Shown here in pieces: positions 1 through 6,991 of a stretch of 9,857 nucleotides of DNA (positions are counted from its first letter, which is position 1; each line of letters opens with the position of its first letter). The stretch covers positions 1 through 9,857 of the forward strand of contig CANLFK010000079.1 in the NCBI GenBank assembly GCA_947489925.1. Direction: 5' to 3'. This stretch comes from Candidatus Caenarcanales bacterium (lineage in GTDB: Bacteria > Cyanobacteriota > Vampirovibrionia > Caenarcaniphilales > Caenarcanaceae). The notes beneath the pieces are model-generated. The model made no database searches and had not been told where the DNA came from. It saw only the letters and a program-made list of their open reading frames with translations. The translations under genes and the position numbers were made by a program.

Positions 1-949
1 TATTATTTACTAAAATATTAATTATATGTTTATCTTGTTCGGACGCACTCCAGCCAAAAGTAAATAAACAACCATCTATTTTTTTTAGGCTCTCTAGTCC
101 TTCCTGTAGATATTGTCTTTCTCCGATTTTTTCTTCTTTCTTCTCTGATTTACCTTCAGAAATAAATAATGGAAGTTTATTTTCTTGAATTTTTTCTGTA
201 ATTTGTGCTTTTAAATTATTTTCATCATTTGTTAGTTTTACTAAATTGTTATCTTCTTCAAAAAGATGTAATGCCCCGTGAAGATACCATAAGTTTTGTT
301 TTCTTTCTGTTAAAGAATTTTGCTTTCTTTCTAAATTTATTAATTTTACATTGTTTGGATGATACCAAACTACTTCTTCTCTTCCCGCATATTCACCCTT
401 ATTAAAACCATCATCAAAATTCAAACCTTTCTTCTTAAGATTATCCAGTACAAGCCAATAAAAAATAAAATCATAATTAGTAGTATATAAATTGTAATCC
501 TTTTGGTTATTGAATAAACTTACAAAAAATTGTTCAGCTTTGCTTAATACTTCTTTGCTTATTGAGTTGGGTGAATCTGGGTGAACATCACTGATAATTT
601 TTATTAATTCACTTTTTATTTTTTCGTAATCACTTTGTACTTGATTGACAATTTTGTTATCTTTATCATAGATTTCAATTACTTTTTCTACTTCCACTAT
701 TCGATGAAGATGAAACAAAACCTCTTCAAAATTGTTAGTTTTTAATTTGTTAAATATGGGTTTTATATTATTTATTGGTTTTAGTGTATCGACTTTTTTC
801 GATAGGTTTTTATAATTAAAGCTTTCACTAAAATTAATACTAAATCCATTACCTAATAATAAATGTCTTTTTATTTTAATGAAAGGATTTTTTTTGTTAT
901 TTTCTGATAGCTTTAAAGCCTCTTCAAAAGAAATTATTTTCTCTTCCAT
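1..949 (-). CDS. DUF4917 family protein with SIR2-like motifs (3' end cut by window edge)
   Basis: An open frame starts at the ATG at 949-947 and stays open to the left edge: 316 visible residues, C-terminus missing. It has the DUF4917 layout as I recall it: an SFEEAL start, a glycine-rich LLLGNGFSINF motif (residues 30-40), TTNYD (156-160), DDGF (179-182), WYLHGALHLF (221-230) and FGWSASEQDKHI (298-309). GxG near the N-terminus, TTNYD and LHG are also signatures of SIR2-fold proteins, where the Asn and His act in NAD binding or hydrolysis; N158 and H224 are the equivalents here by inference. Residues 236-282 form a charged, lysine/glutamate-rich insert. No signal peptide or membrane segment is seen, so it is probably cytosolic. 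The start overlaps the ORF6N stop (TGATG) and a GGAGGG Shine-Dalgarno lies 9 nt upstream, indicating translational coupling. A defence-effector role is inferred from motifs and context. Family call fairly sure, function unknown. Confidence 0.8.
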   Translation of the reverse strand, partial: MEEKIISFEEALKLSENNKKNPFIKIKRHLLLGNGFSINFSESFNYKNLSKKVDTLKPINNIKPIFNKLKTNNFEEVLFHLHRIVEVEKVIEIYDKDNKIVNQVQSDYEKIKSELIKIISDVHPDSPNSISKEVLSKAEQFFVSLFNNQKDYNLYTTNYDFIFYWLVLDNLKKKGLNFDDGFNKGEYAGREEVVWYHPNNVKLINLERKQNSLTERKQNLWYLHGALHLFEEDNNLVKLTNDENNLKAQITEKIQENKLPLFISEGKSEKKEEKIGERQYLQEGLESLKKIDGCLFTFGWSASEQDKHIINILVNN

Positions 950-990
950 CAAACCAAGCCCTCCACGCTTTTAATTTCCTTATCGGTAAT
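947..990 (-). repeat. Tail/leader repeat, copy A
   Basis: On the minus strand this encodes the last residues of the ORF6N protein (TDKEIKSVEGLV), contains GGAGGG, and ends with the ATG of the DUF4917 gene. It matches copy C (1848-) at 33 of the first 41 positions. It lacks the TATAAT-containing extension present in copies B and C. Confidence 0.75.
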
Positions 991-1500
991 TGGAAGCTGA
1001 AAACCAATTGGCTTTTTTATTTCTTCAGGTGTTTTCATTAATTCACGAATTGCGTCAAATACTATTTTAAATTGCTCATCATATTTCTGTTCAAGCGAAT
1101 CTAATCTCATTGTGAGTTCTTGGTTTGTTAAAAGCATTTCTCTAAATCTTATAAAAGCCCTGACAATGTTTACGCTCACTCGAACAGCCAATGGACTATT
1201 CAATATTGAAGCTAGCATAACTGAACCATGCTCTGTAAAAGCATTTGGCAATGAAGAAGAATATTTTAAGTTTTTGAACCGATCACAATTTGTGACCAGC
1301 TCTGACTTTTCTGATTTAGAGAGCTGAAACATAAAATCTTCTGGAAATCTTTCAATATTTCTTTTTATTGCTTGATTTAAAATTCTTGTTTCTACTCCAT
1401 AAAGCCTTGCTAAATCAGCATCTAGCATTATTTTTTGCCCTCTCAAATAAAGTATTAAAGACTCGATAGGTTCATCAAAAGTTTTCTTTATACTTTCCAT
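949..1500 (-). CDS. ORF6N domain DNA-binding protein
   Basis: 183 residues. Residues about 12-122 match the ORF6N domain, a KilA-N-associated module common in phage antirepressors and in stand-alone bacterial proteins: LRGQKIMLDADLARLYGVET (19-38), NQAIKRNIERFPEDFMFQL, PNAFTEHGSVMLASILNSP and VNIVRAFIRFREML. Residues about 125-155 look like a coiled coil, followed by KKPIGF, where such proteins commonly end. Here a further stretch, ending ITDKEIKSVEGLV, belongs to a repeat also found at 1498-1563 and 1848-1909, so the C-terminus looks like a fusion to a borrowed tail. The start is chosen because GGAGG lies 10 nt upstream inside the preceding repeat copy. The TGA stop overlaps the ATG of the DUF4917 gene by one base, so the two are almost certainly co-translated. 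Likely sequence-specific DNA binding; target unknown. It could be a phage-derived regulator or one half of a two-gene module. Confidence 0.88.
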   Translation of the reverse strand: MESIKKTFDEPIESLILYLRGQKIMLDADLARLYGVETRILNQAIKRNIERFPEDFMFQLSKSEKSELVTNCDRFKNLKYSSSLPNAFTEHGSVMLASILNSPLAVRVSVNIVRAFIRFREMLLTNQELTMRLDSLEQKYDEQFKIVFDAIRELMKTPEEIKKPIGFQLPITDKEIKSVEGLV

Positions 1501-1563
1501 TCAAGCCAAGCCTCCACGGTTTTAATTTCTTCGTCAGTCAAATTAAATATTATAGTAATTTAT
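1498..1563 (-). repeat. Tail/leader repeat, copy B (remnant gene end plus leader of ORF6N)
   Basis: On the minus strand it reads LTDEEIKTVEAWLE and then runs out of frame across the ORF6N start to a TAA. One G is missing relative to copies A and C; restoring it would give VEGLA followed by TGA directly before the ORF6N ATG. The copy contains TATAAT (1554-1549) and GGAGG 10 nt before the ATG. It has no start codon and a stop shortly upstream, so as coding sequence it is only a remnant of a lost gene's 3' end. The peptide resembles the C-termini of TaqI/Eco57I-like methyltransferases (from memory, unverified). Confidence 0.75.
1549..1554 (-). promoter_or_regulatory. Possible -10 box for the ORF6N-DUF4917 operon
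   Basis: A perfect TATAAT lies on the minus strand 54 nt before the ORF6N ATG, inside repeat copy B. Copy C has the same hexamer 50 nt before the DUF3800 remnant's ATG. No convincing -35 hexamer is seen at 16-18 nt (CATTAA or ATTAAG at best). In DNA this AT-rich a chance TATAAT is common; the conserved placement in two copies is the main support. Confidence 0.35.
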
Positions 1564-1614
1564 GAGTGGTTCTTAATGTTGGAAATACAAAAATTTGTGG
1601 TAAATTTAAATTAA

Positions 1615-1662
1615 GTGGACAGGGCTACCCAGTCGGCGAAGGCTCTCGGCCAGTTCGGGGGC
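1615..1662. other. GC-rich island with hairpin potential
   Basis: 34 of 48 bases are G or C, far above the surrounding DNA. The plus strand can fold as CCC (1628-1630), CGAA (1637-1640), GGC (1641-1643), loop TCTCG, GCC (1649-1651), a 2-nt bulge, TTCG (1654-1657), GGG (1658-1660). A CTTTATGCTTTT stretch follows, which is terminator-like for plus-strand transcription, but no plus-strand gene precedes it. It begins 9 bases beyond the DUF3800 remnant's stop. It may be a dispersed intergenic repeat, a small mobile-element remnant or a structured RNA; none can be shown here. Confidence 0.5.
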
Positions 1663-1671
1663 TTTATGCTT

Positions 1672-1850
1672 TTAAGGGAATATTTTCAAGCCATACCCTT
1701 TGTAGTTTCTAGGAGTTATTTTATTTATGTACTCTTCTTTCTCAAAAATATAAAAAGCTAATACAAAAACTGGATAGTTAGAATCTATCTTCTGAAGATT
1801 ATGATCACCGCTTTCATCAACAAAACCACATAATCGCAATATTCACTCAT
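1672..1850 (-). pseudogene. DUF3800 gene remnant with internal deletion and frameshift
   Basis: An ATG at 1850-1848, preceded by GGAGGG in repeat copy C, opens MSEYCD. One frame over, the sequence reads FVDESGDHNLQKIDSNYPVF followed by VLAFYIFEKEEYINKI, a clear DUF3800 N-terminus with the diagnostic DESGD acidic motif. It then jumps to RNYKGYGLKIFP and a TAA; GYGLKIFP is how many DUF3800 proteins end, as I recall. The normal length is over 200 residues, so the middle appears to be deleted and a small indel near codon 6-10 has shifted the frame. DUF3800 proteins are predicted to have an RNase-H-like fold and often sit in mobile or defence regions. The remnant is very unlikely to be functional. 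Family call is good; the exact breakpoints are inferred. Confidence 0.7.
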
Positions 1851-1909
1851 CAAGCCAAGCCCTCCACAATTTTCATTTCTTCTTCAGTCGAATTATTATA
1901 GTAATTTAT
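1848..1909 (-). repeat. Tail/leader repeat, copy C
   Basis: On the minus strand it reads NNSTEEEMKIVEGLA then TGA, the TGA overlapping the ATG of the DUF3800 remnant (TGATG), exactly as copy A does for DUF4917. It contains GGAGGG 9 nt before the ATG and TATAAT at 1900-1895. The outer 15 bases (1895-1909) are identical to those of copy B (1549-1563). A stop lies just upstream in frame, so it too is only the end of a vanished gene. Confidence 0.75.
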
Positions 1910-1947
1910 TTCTTTCTTTCTTTCTTTCTTAATTTATTTCTTTCTTT
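1902..1947. repeat. TTTC microsatellite with an 18-bp direct repeat
   Basis: Five tandem TTTC units (1909-1928) are followed by two more (1937-1944). The 18-mer TAATTTATTTCTTTCTTT occurs at 1902-1919 and again at 1930-1947, offset 28 bases. It abuts repeat copy C and lies about 60 bases beyond the helicase stop. On the minus strand it is a GAAA-rich purine tract. Such tracts are prone to slippage. Positions 1948-2005 hold nothing else that I can identify. Confidence 0.85.
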
Positions 1948-2005
1948 GGTGGTGTTTTCTCTATTACTAGGACTTATTCTCTAGCTAAACACTCTCGAAA
2001 AATAA

Positions 2006-5000
2006 TTAAGTATATTGTTCTACCAATCTCTTTACCTTTTCAATTTCATTATTCTTATTTCTCCACCAATCTTGAGACCAAATACGATGAATTACCCATC
2101 CCCTATTTTCAAGAATTTGCTGTCTTAAACGATCTCTTTCTCTTGCGGTTGGTGCTGAATGATACATTGCACCATCACACTCAACACCTAAAATAAATTC
2201 ATCTTTTTTAATTGGATGTAAAATACCTAAATCTATTCGATAACTTGAACAACCAATTTGAGAACGAACGTCATAACCTAAACCTTGAAGAGCTTTCATT
2301 ATTTGTTGTTCAAGAGGCGATTCACATTTCTCATAATTATTAATAATATTTGTATCTATTTCACCCGTTTCAGCGTATTTGAGATAGGACTGAAGAAACT
2401 GAATACCCTTACTGGAAGTCTCTTTTATAGTAAGATCAAAGAAATGGAAAGAACAGAAAATATAAACTTTTTCTTTTGCTCTTGTAAAAGCAACATTTAA
2501 TCTTCTATAACCCACCGCCTGATTAATTGGACCAAATCTTTGAAAGAATTTACCTTCTATATTCTTCCCATAACCAATACTCAAGAAAATAATATCTCTC
2601 TCGTCTCCTTGAACAGTTTCAAGGTTCTTTATGAACAGACCATCTGTTTTTTCTTCATCAAGAAACTCAACCAGATCAGGATACATTCTTAGCCTCTCTT
2701 GAAGACATTCGCGAATACAATCCTGTTGACCTATACCCATAGTTATAATTCCTAAAGACTTATTCAATCCTTTAGATTTATTATCTCTGAATACCTCTAT
2801 TAACTTATCAATTAATTTATTTGCTTCTATCTGGTTTTGTTTCTTATCAAATATACCATTCTCAACATATGAAATTTCAATGGGTCTCCTGTCTGGTACT
2901 TCAGGCTGGGGAAAAGTAATTAAGTCACCATTATAAATATAAGAATTCGAAGGATTTATCAATTCTTCATATTTGCTTCTATAGTGCCACCTGAGTCTTC
3001 GATTAGTATTTAGAGAAGAAGCAACAAGATCTAAAATACTTTCAAATTCAGGTAATTCCTCTTCATCATCTTCGTCTGAGCTTGATGCTAAGGATAAGCC
3101 AATATTAGTTGGAGGCATTTGCTTAGGATCACCAGCCACAATTAATTGTTTTCCTCTAAAAATTGAACAAACTGCATCGTGAGGAAAAATTTGAGATGCT
3201 TCATCAAAAACAACAGTATCAAATAGAGTGAAATCTTCTCCCTTTGTAAGCTCTATGAACTGAGACACAGAAAGAGGACTCATCATCCAGCATGGGCAAA
3301 TTAATAATATCAAATCTCTTAATTCTCTTACTATTTGTCTTATTTTTCTTTTTGGTCTTTTCTGCCCAGCGAGTACTTGCAATTCTTTTAGCTGTCCTTG
3401 AAGGTTTTTATGACTAGCATATTCTTGCTTTAATATACTTTTCAATTTATAAAAAACTCTCTCTTGATTAAGGCTAAATTGATTTTGATCAAGTTGTTGA
3501 AAATCTTTTATTGTTCTTGCATGTTCAACACTACTAAATGACGAAAGAAGTGGATTTACTTTTTCGATTTCATCTAAATATAATCTATAAAATCTTTTCT
3601 CAAATAATTGTTCTAGGTGAACTGTTTCTAAATCGATTTTCTGAATTTTCTCAATAAAATTAGGTAAACCTTCTTCCTGTAATTTTGCTTTGATTTGGCA
3701 AAGACGAATCCATTCATCTATCATATCGAAAGAAGATAGTTTTTCCCTGAATATTTCTATTAAGTCAATTAGTGGTAAATTTGACCAATTACCAAGATTT
3801 AAGAAATTTGTAAAATTTTCATCAATTAATTGCTTGATTTCATTTTCCAAAGACCTTGTTTTGCTTAGAATATCGATAAATTCCTTTTTCTTAAAAGTAT
3901 CAGAGAGTAATTCTTTAATTGATTGATTAAGTCCCAAATTACTATTTGATATTTTATTTAACCATGAAAAAGATGTGAGTATACCTTCCCAGTCAGTTTC
4001 TAAGTCATTGTAGAAATCTTCATACCTTGATTTTAAATACTGCTTTTTCTCATTGATATTATTTTGTAGTTGTAAAAAACTTTTAAACAAATGAAGATCT
4101 TCTTTAATATTTTCTAGTTTTGGTAGAGGTTTATTAGTTTTATAAAATTTGCTTCTTAAATTGTTGAAAGGCTCTATTCTCTCATGGAGCAATTCTAATA
4201 TTTTTGCTAAATCGAGCTTTATCCAGTATCTAGATAGAACTATGTCAAATAAATTACTGTAATGATTCTTAACAACATCTATCAAGTCTGTTATCAGATT
4301 AATATCATTGAGAAAAGTTGTTTTTGATTCAATAGAAATAATCAGATTTTTTGTTGACTTATTAAGTCCAAAACTACCTTCTGAAGTTTGTTTAAGCCAC
4401 ATGAGAGTTTGAAGGATAGCATTCCAATCAGTTTGTAATCCTACATAATGATCTCCGTACAACCAATTGAGAGATTGAGCTTTTGACTCAATTTTTTCAT
4501 TATACAGAAGAAAATTCTTACATTCTAGTAAGTCTTGTTGGATATTGATTACTGAAGGTAATGGCATATTTGGATTATAAAAATCATTAATCAAAGTTTT
4601 TTTGATGGTGGAGAATTGAAAAAATAAATTACCCAAAATGCCCGCTTTGATATATTTATTTAATTGAAAAAATAATTCTTCAACATATTCTTTATTTAGC
4701 CGAGAAGGCTCAGTATAACATTCAATTTTATCTTTGTAGCTTTGCAATATGCCATGTTCATTTTTGTCAGCTGAACATTGTTCTATAGCATTTGAGTAGT
4801 TTTCAATATCAAGCCATTTTTGTTGTATATTGTGATTCTCCATAAAGAGCTTAAATTCAGGATATAAACTTGAAAACTCCGTTAAGGTTTTGTCCCTAGG
4901 TAAGTATTCAACAGCTTGATAAGTTCTTGATATCGCATCCAGCAGATTTTGAGTTATTGAAATAGACTTTGCAATAAAATGAAAAAGGCAACCTTCCTGT

Positions 5001-6991
5001 GTTTCAAGTTCAAGAAATTCAGGTTTTATAAACTTCGTAATTTGTTCAATAATTTCATCAATATCTCTTTCTCTTAAACTATTTGGTATTGTAAATGACT
5101 CAATATTATTCTTAAGTTCTTTGAGTTTTAAATGTTCATTTTGATTTATATACAGTTCTTCAATTACATTTGTATAAGAATTGAAATCCAGCCAATTTTT
5201 ACTAACTACTACATTTTGCTCCAGTAAAAGTAATGTTTCTATTAGTTTATAAAACTCATTAAAACTGTTGGTTTGAGGTGAATATCCTGTCAGTTTGTAT
5301 AATTTTGCTAGAATAACATTAAAATCATTTACTTTAGATAATGTCTGGTCAAGCTTACTATGAAGTATTTCTTTTTCTTGAAATCCAATAAATTCAAGTT
5401 TATTAAGGTGTTTCCATGGATGGCTATCAAGAATAGAATAAATAGATTGTAATGATTCTAAATTATTTAAAAGTTTTTTTACTTTATCCAATTTTAATTC
5501 ATCAAAATCTATCACATTATTAATAGTGAATTGAATATCTTTAATTGACTCAGAAGAGGAATTTATTGCATAAAGCTCAAATATCGTTTTATCTAATTTT
5601 CCAAATTTTTCCTTTAGTTTATTTGCATAGATATTTAATTCTTTCCTATTCTCTTCAAGAGCTTTGAAATGATTATTTTGTTTTTGCTCGGACAAAGAAG
5701 TTTGTTCACTTATAAGATGATTAAAGGAGGTATCTAATCTATCAATAAATTCTTTGCTTTTAGTTTGATGATTATGTAAATCAAGGCAAAAAGATCCAAG
5801 AGAACAAGCATCAAGTCGAGATTTAACAACATCGAGAGCGGCTTTTTTTTGACTTACAAAAAGGACTTTTTTTCCTTGACTTATTAATTCGGCAATAATA
5901 TTGACTATTGTTTGTGATTTACCTGTACCAGGTGGACCATCTAAAACAAAACTTCTCCCATCTTTTGCCGCCTGAATAGCTTCTATTTGAGAAGAATCTG
6001 CATCAACAACACAATGAGATTCATTTGCATGAATTGTTGTATCAATGGTAAAGGCATCTCTTATAGGCTCTTGAGAATATGGCTCTTTGGTCGTCAAGCT
6101 TGAAAGAAGTGAATGTTTTGACATTTCCTCCCCCCACTCCTCCATTTCTTTGTACATAGAAAGATTGGCAAAGCCAAAAGTTGCAATGGTTTTTACTTGT
6201 TTATCAACTCTCCATTTATTCTTTGAAACACCTGCTTCAATAGATTCAAGATATGGATTGAAAATCTGCAGATTTATTTCTTCATTTTCAATTTTTTCTG
6301 GAATAAAATCGAAATTAATATCAAAAGATTGTTTTAAATAGACTCTCAATGCAGGATTAAAGACAATAGCCTCATCTTCATCAAGAGTAATTGAATACTT
6401 AGGCTCTAGCCCCCCTTTCTTTATAATATCCAAAGGAATCATGAAAAGTGGAGAAGTATTTTCCTGATTTCCGTTTACAGAACCTGTCCTATTAGGCTCT
6501 GTCCAATGGAGCAATCCATATGTTAAATACAAAATATTTGTACCTAGATCTTCTTCTGCCGTCTTGTCTTTTAAGCGAAGCTTATCTAATAATTTCTTTC
6601 TTTCCGCAAAAGTATCTTTTGATTGTTTGATTTCTGTGGCTTGTTCGTCTTTTTCAATATTAAAAGAAGCTTGAAGTTTTTTGAATTGTTCTTCATCTCC
6701 GGTCTCTCTATTATCAGGATGATAAATTTTTGCTAACTGTTTGTACTCTTTCTTTGAGGATTTATCTGGCTCTATTTTTTTCTTTTTATCAAGCTGTGTT
6801 TCAATACTTTCATCATTTAGAGATACCGCTTCTCCTCCTAAAAGTTTGTTTAGTAATTCATCATTAAAATTAATGAGATTTAGAAAATTCTTCTTTATTT
6901 CCCCTTTTTGCGTTTCAAATTTAAAATAAAGAAGAGTATTTCTTCCAGACATATCGATAAGACTATTCTTCCAAGACTCAATAAAAAACAT
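2006..6991 (-). CDS. DUF4011 / SF1 helicase / Vsr-like (MTES_1575-type) nuclease protein
   Basis: 1661 residues. The DUF4011-type N-terminus is SWKNSLIDMSGRNTLLYF (6-23). A DnaJ-like stretch follows (about 83-112, HPD at 91-93), then TNILYLTYGLLHWTE (151-165). The UPF1-like SF1 helicase core is split: Walker A GPPGTGKS (352-359), then a long helical spacer (about 400-1190), then Walker B FDEAS (1262-1266), GDPKQMPP (1287-1294), HYRS (1336-1339), VQGDERD (1460-1466) and AFTRAKEKVYIF (1501-1512). The C-terminal PD-(D/E)xK-type nuclease has YRID (1584-1587), VECDGAMYH (1603-1611) and RERDRLRQQ. Helicase and nuclease motifs are intact, so an ATP-driven DNA- or RNA-processing nuclease is expected. 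This architecture is known among anti-phage candidates (I recall the name Hhe, not certain). AGGAG lies 12 nt upstream of the ATG. No partner gene is coupled; it probably acts alone. Confidence 0.9.
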   Translation of the reverse strand: MFFIESWKNSLIDMSGRNTLLYFKFETQKGEIKKNFLNLINFNDELLNKLLGGEAVSLNDESIETQLDKKKKIEPDKSSKKEYKQLAKIYHPDNRETGDEEQFKKLQASFNIEKDEQATEIKQSKDTFAERKKLLDKLRLKDKTAEEDLGTNILYLTYGLLHWTEPNRTGSVNGNQENTSPLFMIPLDIIKKGGLEPKYSITLDEDEAIVFNPALRVYLKQSFDINFDFIPEKIENEEINLQIFNPYLESIEAGVSKNKWRVDKQVKTIATFGFANLSMYKEMEEWGEEMSKHSLLSSLTTKEPYSQEPIRDAFTIDTTIHANESHCVVDADSSQIEAIQAAKDGRSFVLDGPPGTGKSQTIVNIIAELISQGKKVLFVSQKKAALDVVKSRLDACSLGSFCLDLHNHQTKSKEFIDRLDTSFNHLISEQTSLSEQKQNNHFKALEENRKELNIYANKLKEKFGKLDKTIFELYAINSSSESIKDIQFTINNVIDFDELKLDKVKKLLNNLESLQSIYSILDSHPWKHLNKLEFIGFQEKEILHSKLDQTLSKVNDFNVILAKLYKLTGYSPQTNSFNEFYKLIETLLLLEQNVVVSKNWLDFNSYTNVIEELYINQNEHLKLKELKNNIESFTIPNSLRERDIDEIIEQITKFIKPEFLELETQEGCLFHFIAKSISITQNLLDAISRTYQAVEYLPRDKTLTEFSSLYPEFKLFMENHNIQQKWLDIENYSNAIEQCSADKNEHGILQSYKDKIECYTEPSRLNKEYVEELFFQLNKYIKAGILGNLFFQFSTIKKTLINDFYNPNMPLPSVINIQQDLLECKNFLLYNEKIESKAQSLNWLYGDHYVGLQTDWNAILQTLMWLKQTSEGSFGLNKSTKNLIISIESKTTFLNDINLITDLIDVVKNHYSNLFDIVLSRYWIKLDLAKILELLHERIEPFNNLRSKFYKTNKPLPKLENIKEDLHLFKSFLQLQNNINEKKQYLKSRYEDFYNDLETDWEGILTSFSWLNKISNSNLGLNQSIKELLSDTFKKKEFIDILSKTRSLENEIKQLIDENFTNFLNLGNWSNLPLIDLIEIFREKLSSFDMIDEWIRLCQIKAKLQEEGLPNFIEKIQKIDLETVHLEQLFEKRFYRLYLDEIEKVNPLLSSFSSVEHARTIKDFQQLDQNQFSLNQERVFYKLKSILKQEYASHKNLQGQLKELQVLAGQKRPKRKIRQIVRELRDLILLICPCWMMSPLSVSQFIELTKGEDFTLFDTVVFDEASQIFPHDAVCSIFRGKQLIVAGDPKQMPPTNIGLSLASSSDEDDEEELPEFESILDLVASSLNTNRRLRWHYRSKYEELINPSNSYIYNGDLITFPQPEVPDRRPIEISYVENGIFDKKQNQIEANKLIDKLIEVFRDNKSKGLNKSLGIITMGIGQQDCIRECLQERLRMYPDLVEFLDEEKTDGLFIKNLETVQGDERDIIFLSIGYGKNIEGKFFQRFGPINQAVGYRRLNVAFTRAKEKVYIFCSFHFFDLTIKETSSKGIQFLQSYLKYAETGEIDTNIINNYEKCESPLEQQIMKALQGLGYDVRSQIGCSSYRIDLGILHPIKKDEFILGVECDGAMYHSAPTARERDRLRQQILENRGWVIHRIWSQDWWRNKNNEIEKVKRLVEQYT

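Noticed and set aside
205..405. Plus-strand open frame opposite DUF4917
   Set aside because: The minus strand is open throughout 1-949 with DUF4917 motifs; this frame is a shadow.
949..951. Alternative genetic code with TGA as Gly or Trp, as in some CPR lineages
   Set aside because: TGA ends the ORF6N gene exactly at the overlapping DUF4917 start and ends copy C the same way; the large genes contain no internal TGA requiring a sense reading.
1112..1327. Plus-strand open frame opposite the ORF6N gene
   Set aside because: It lies within a strongly supported minus-strand gene, has no recognisable domain and no leader.
1501..2005. CRISPR array suggested by three related short repeats
   Set aside because: The repeats are diverged, spaced by hundreds of bases containing genes, and code for a peptide tail; no cas genes are seen.
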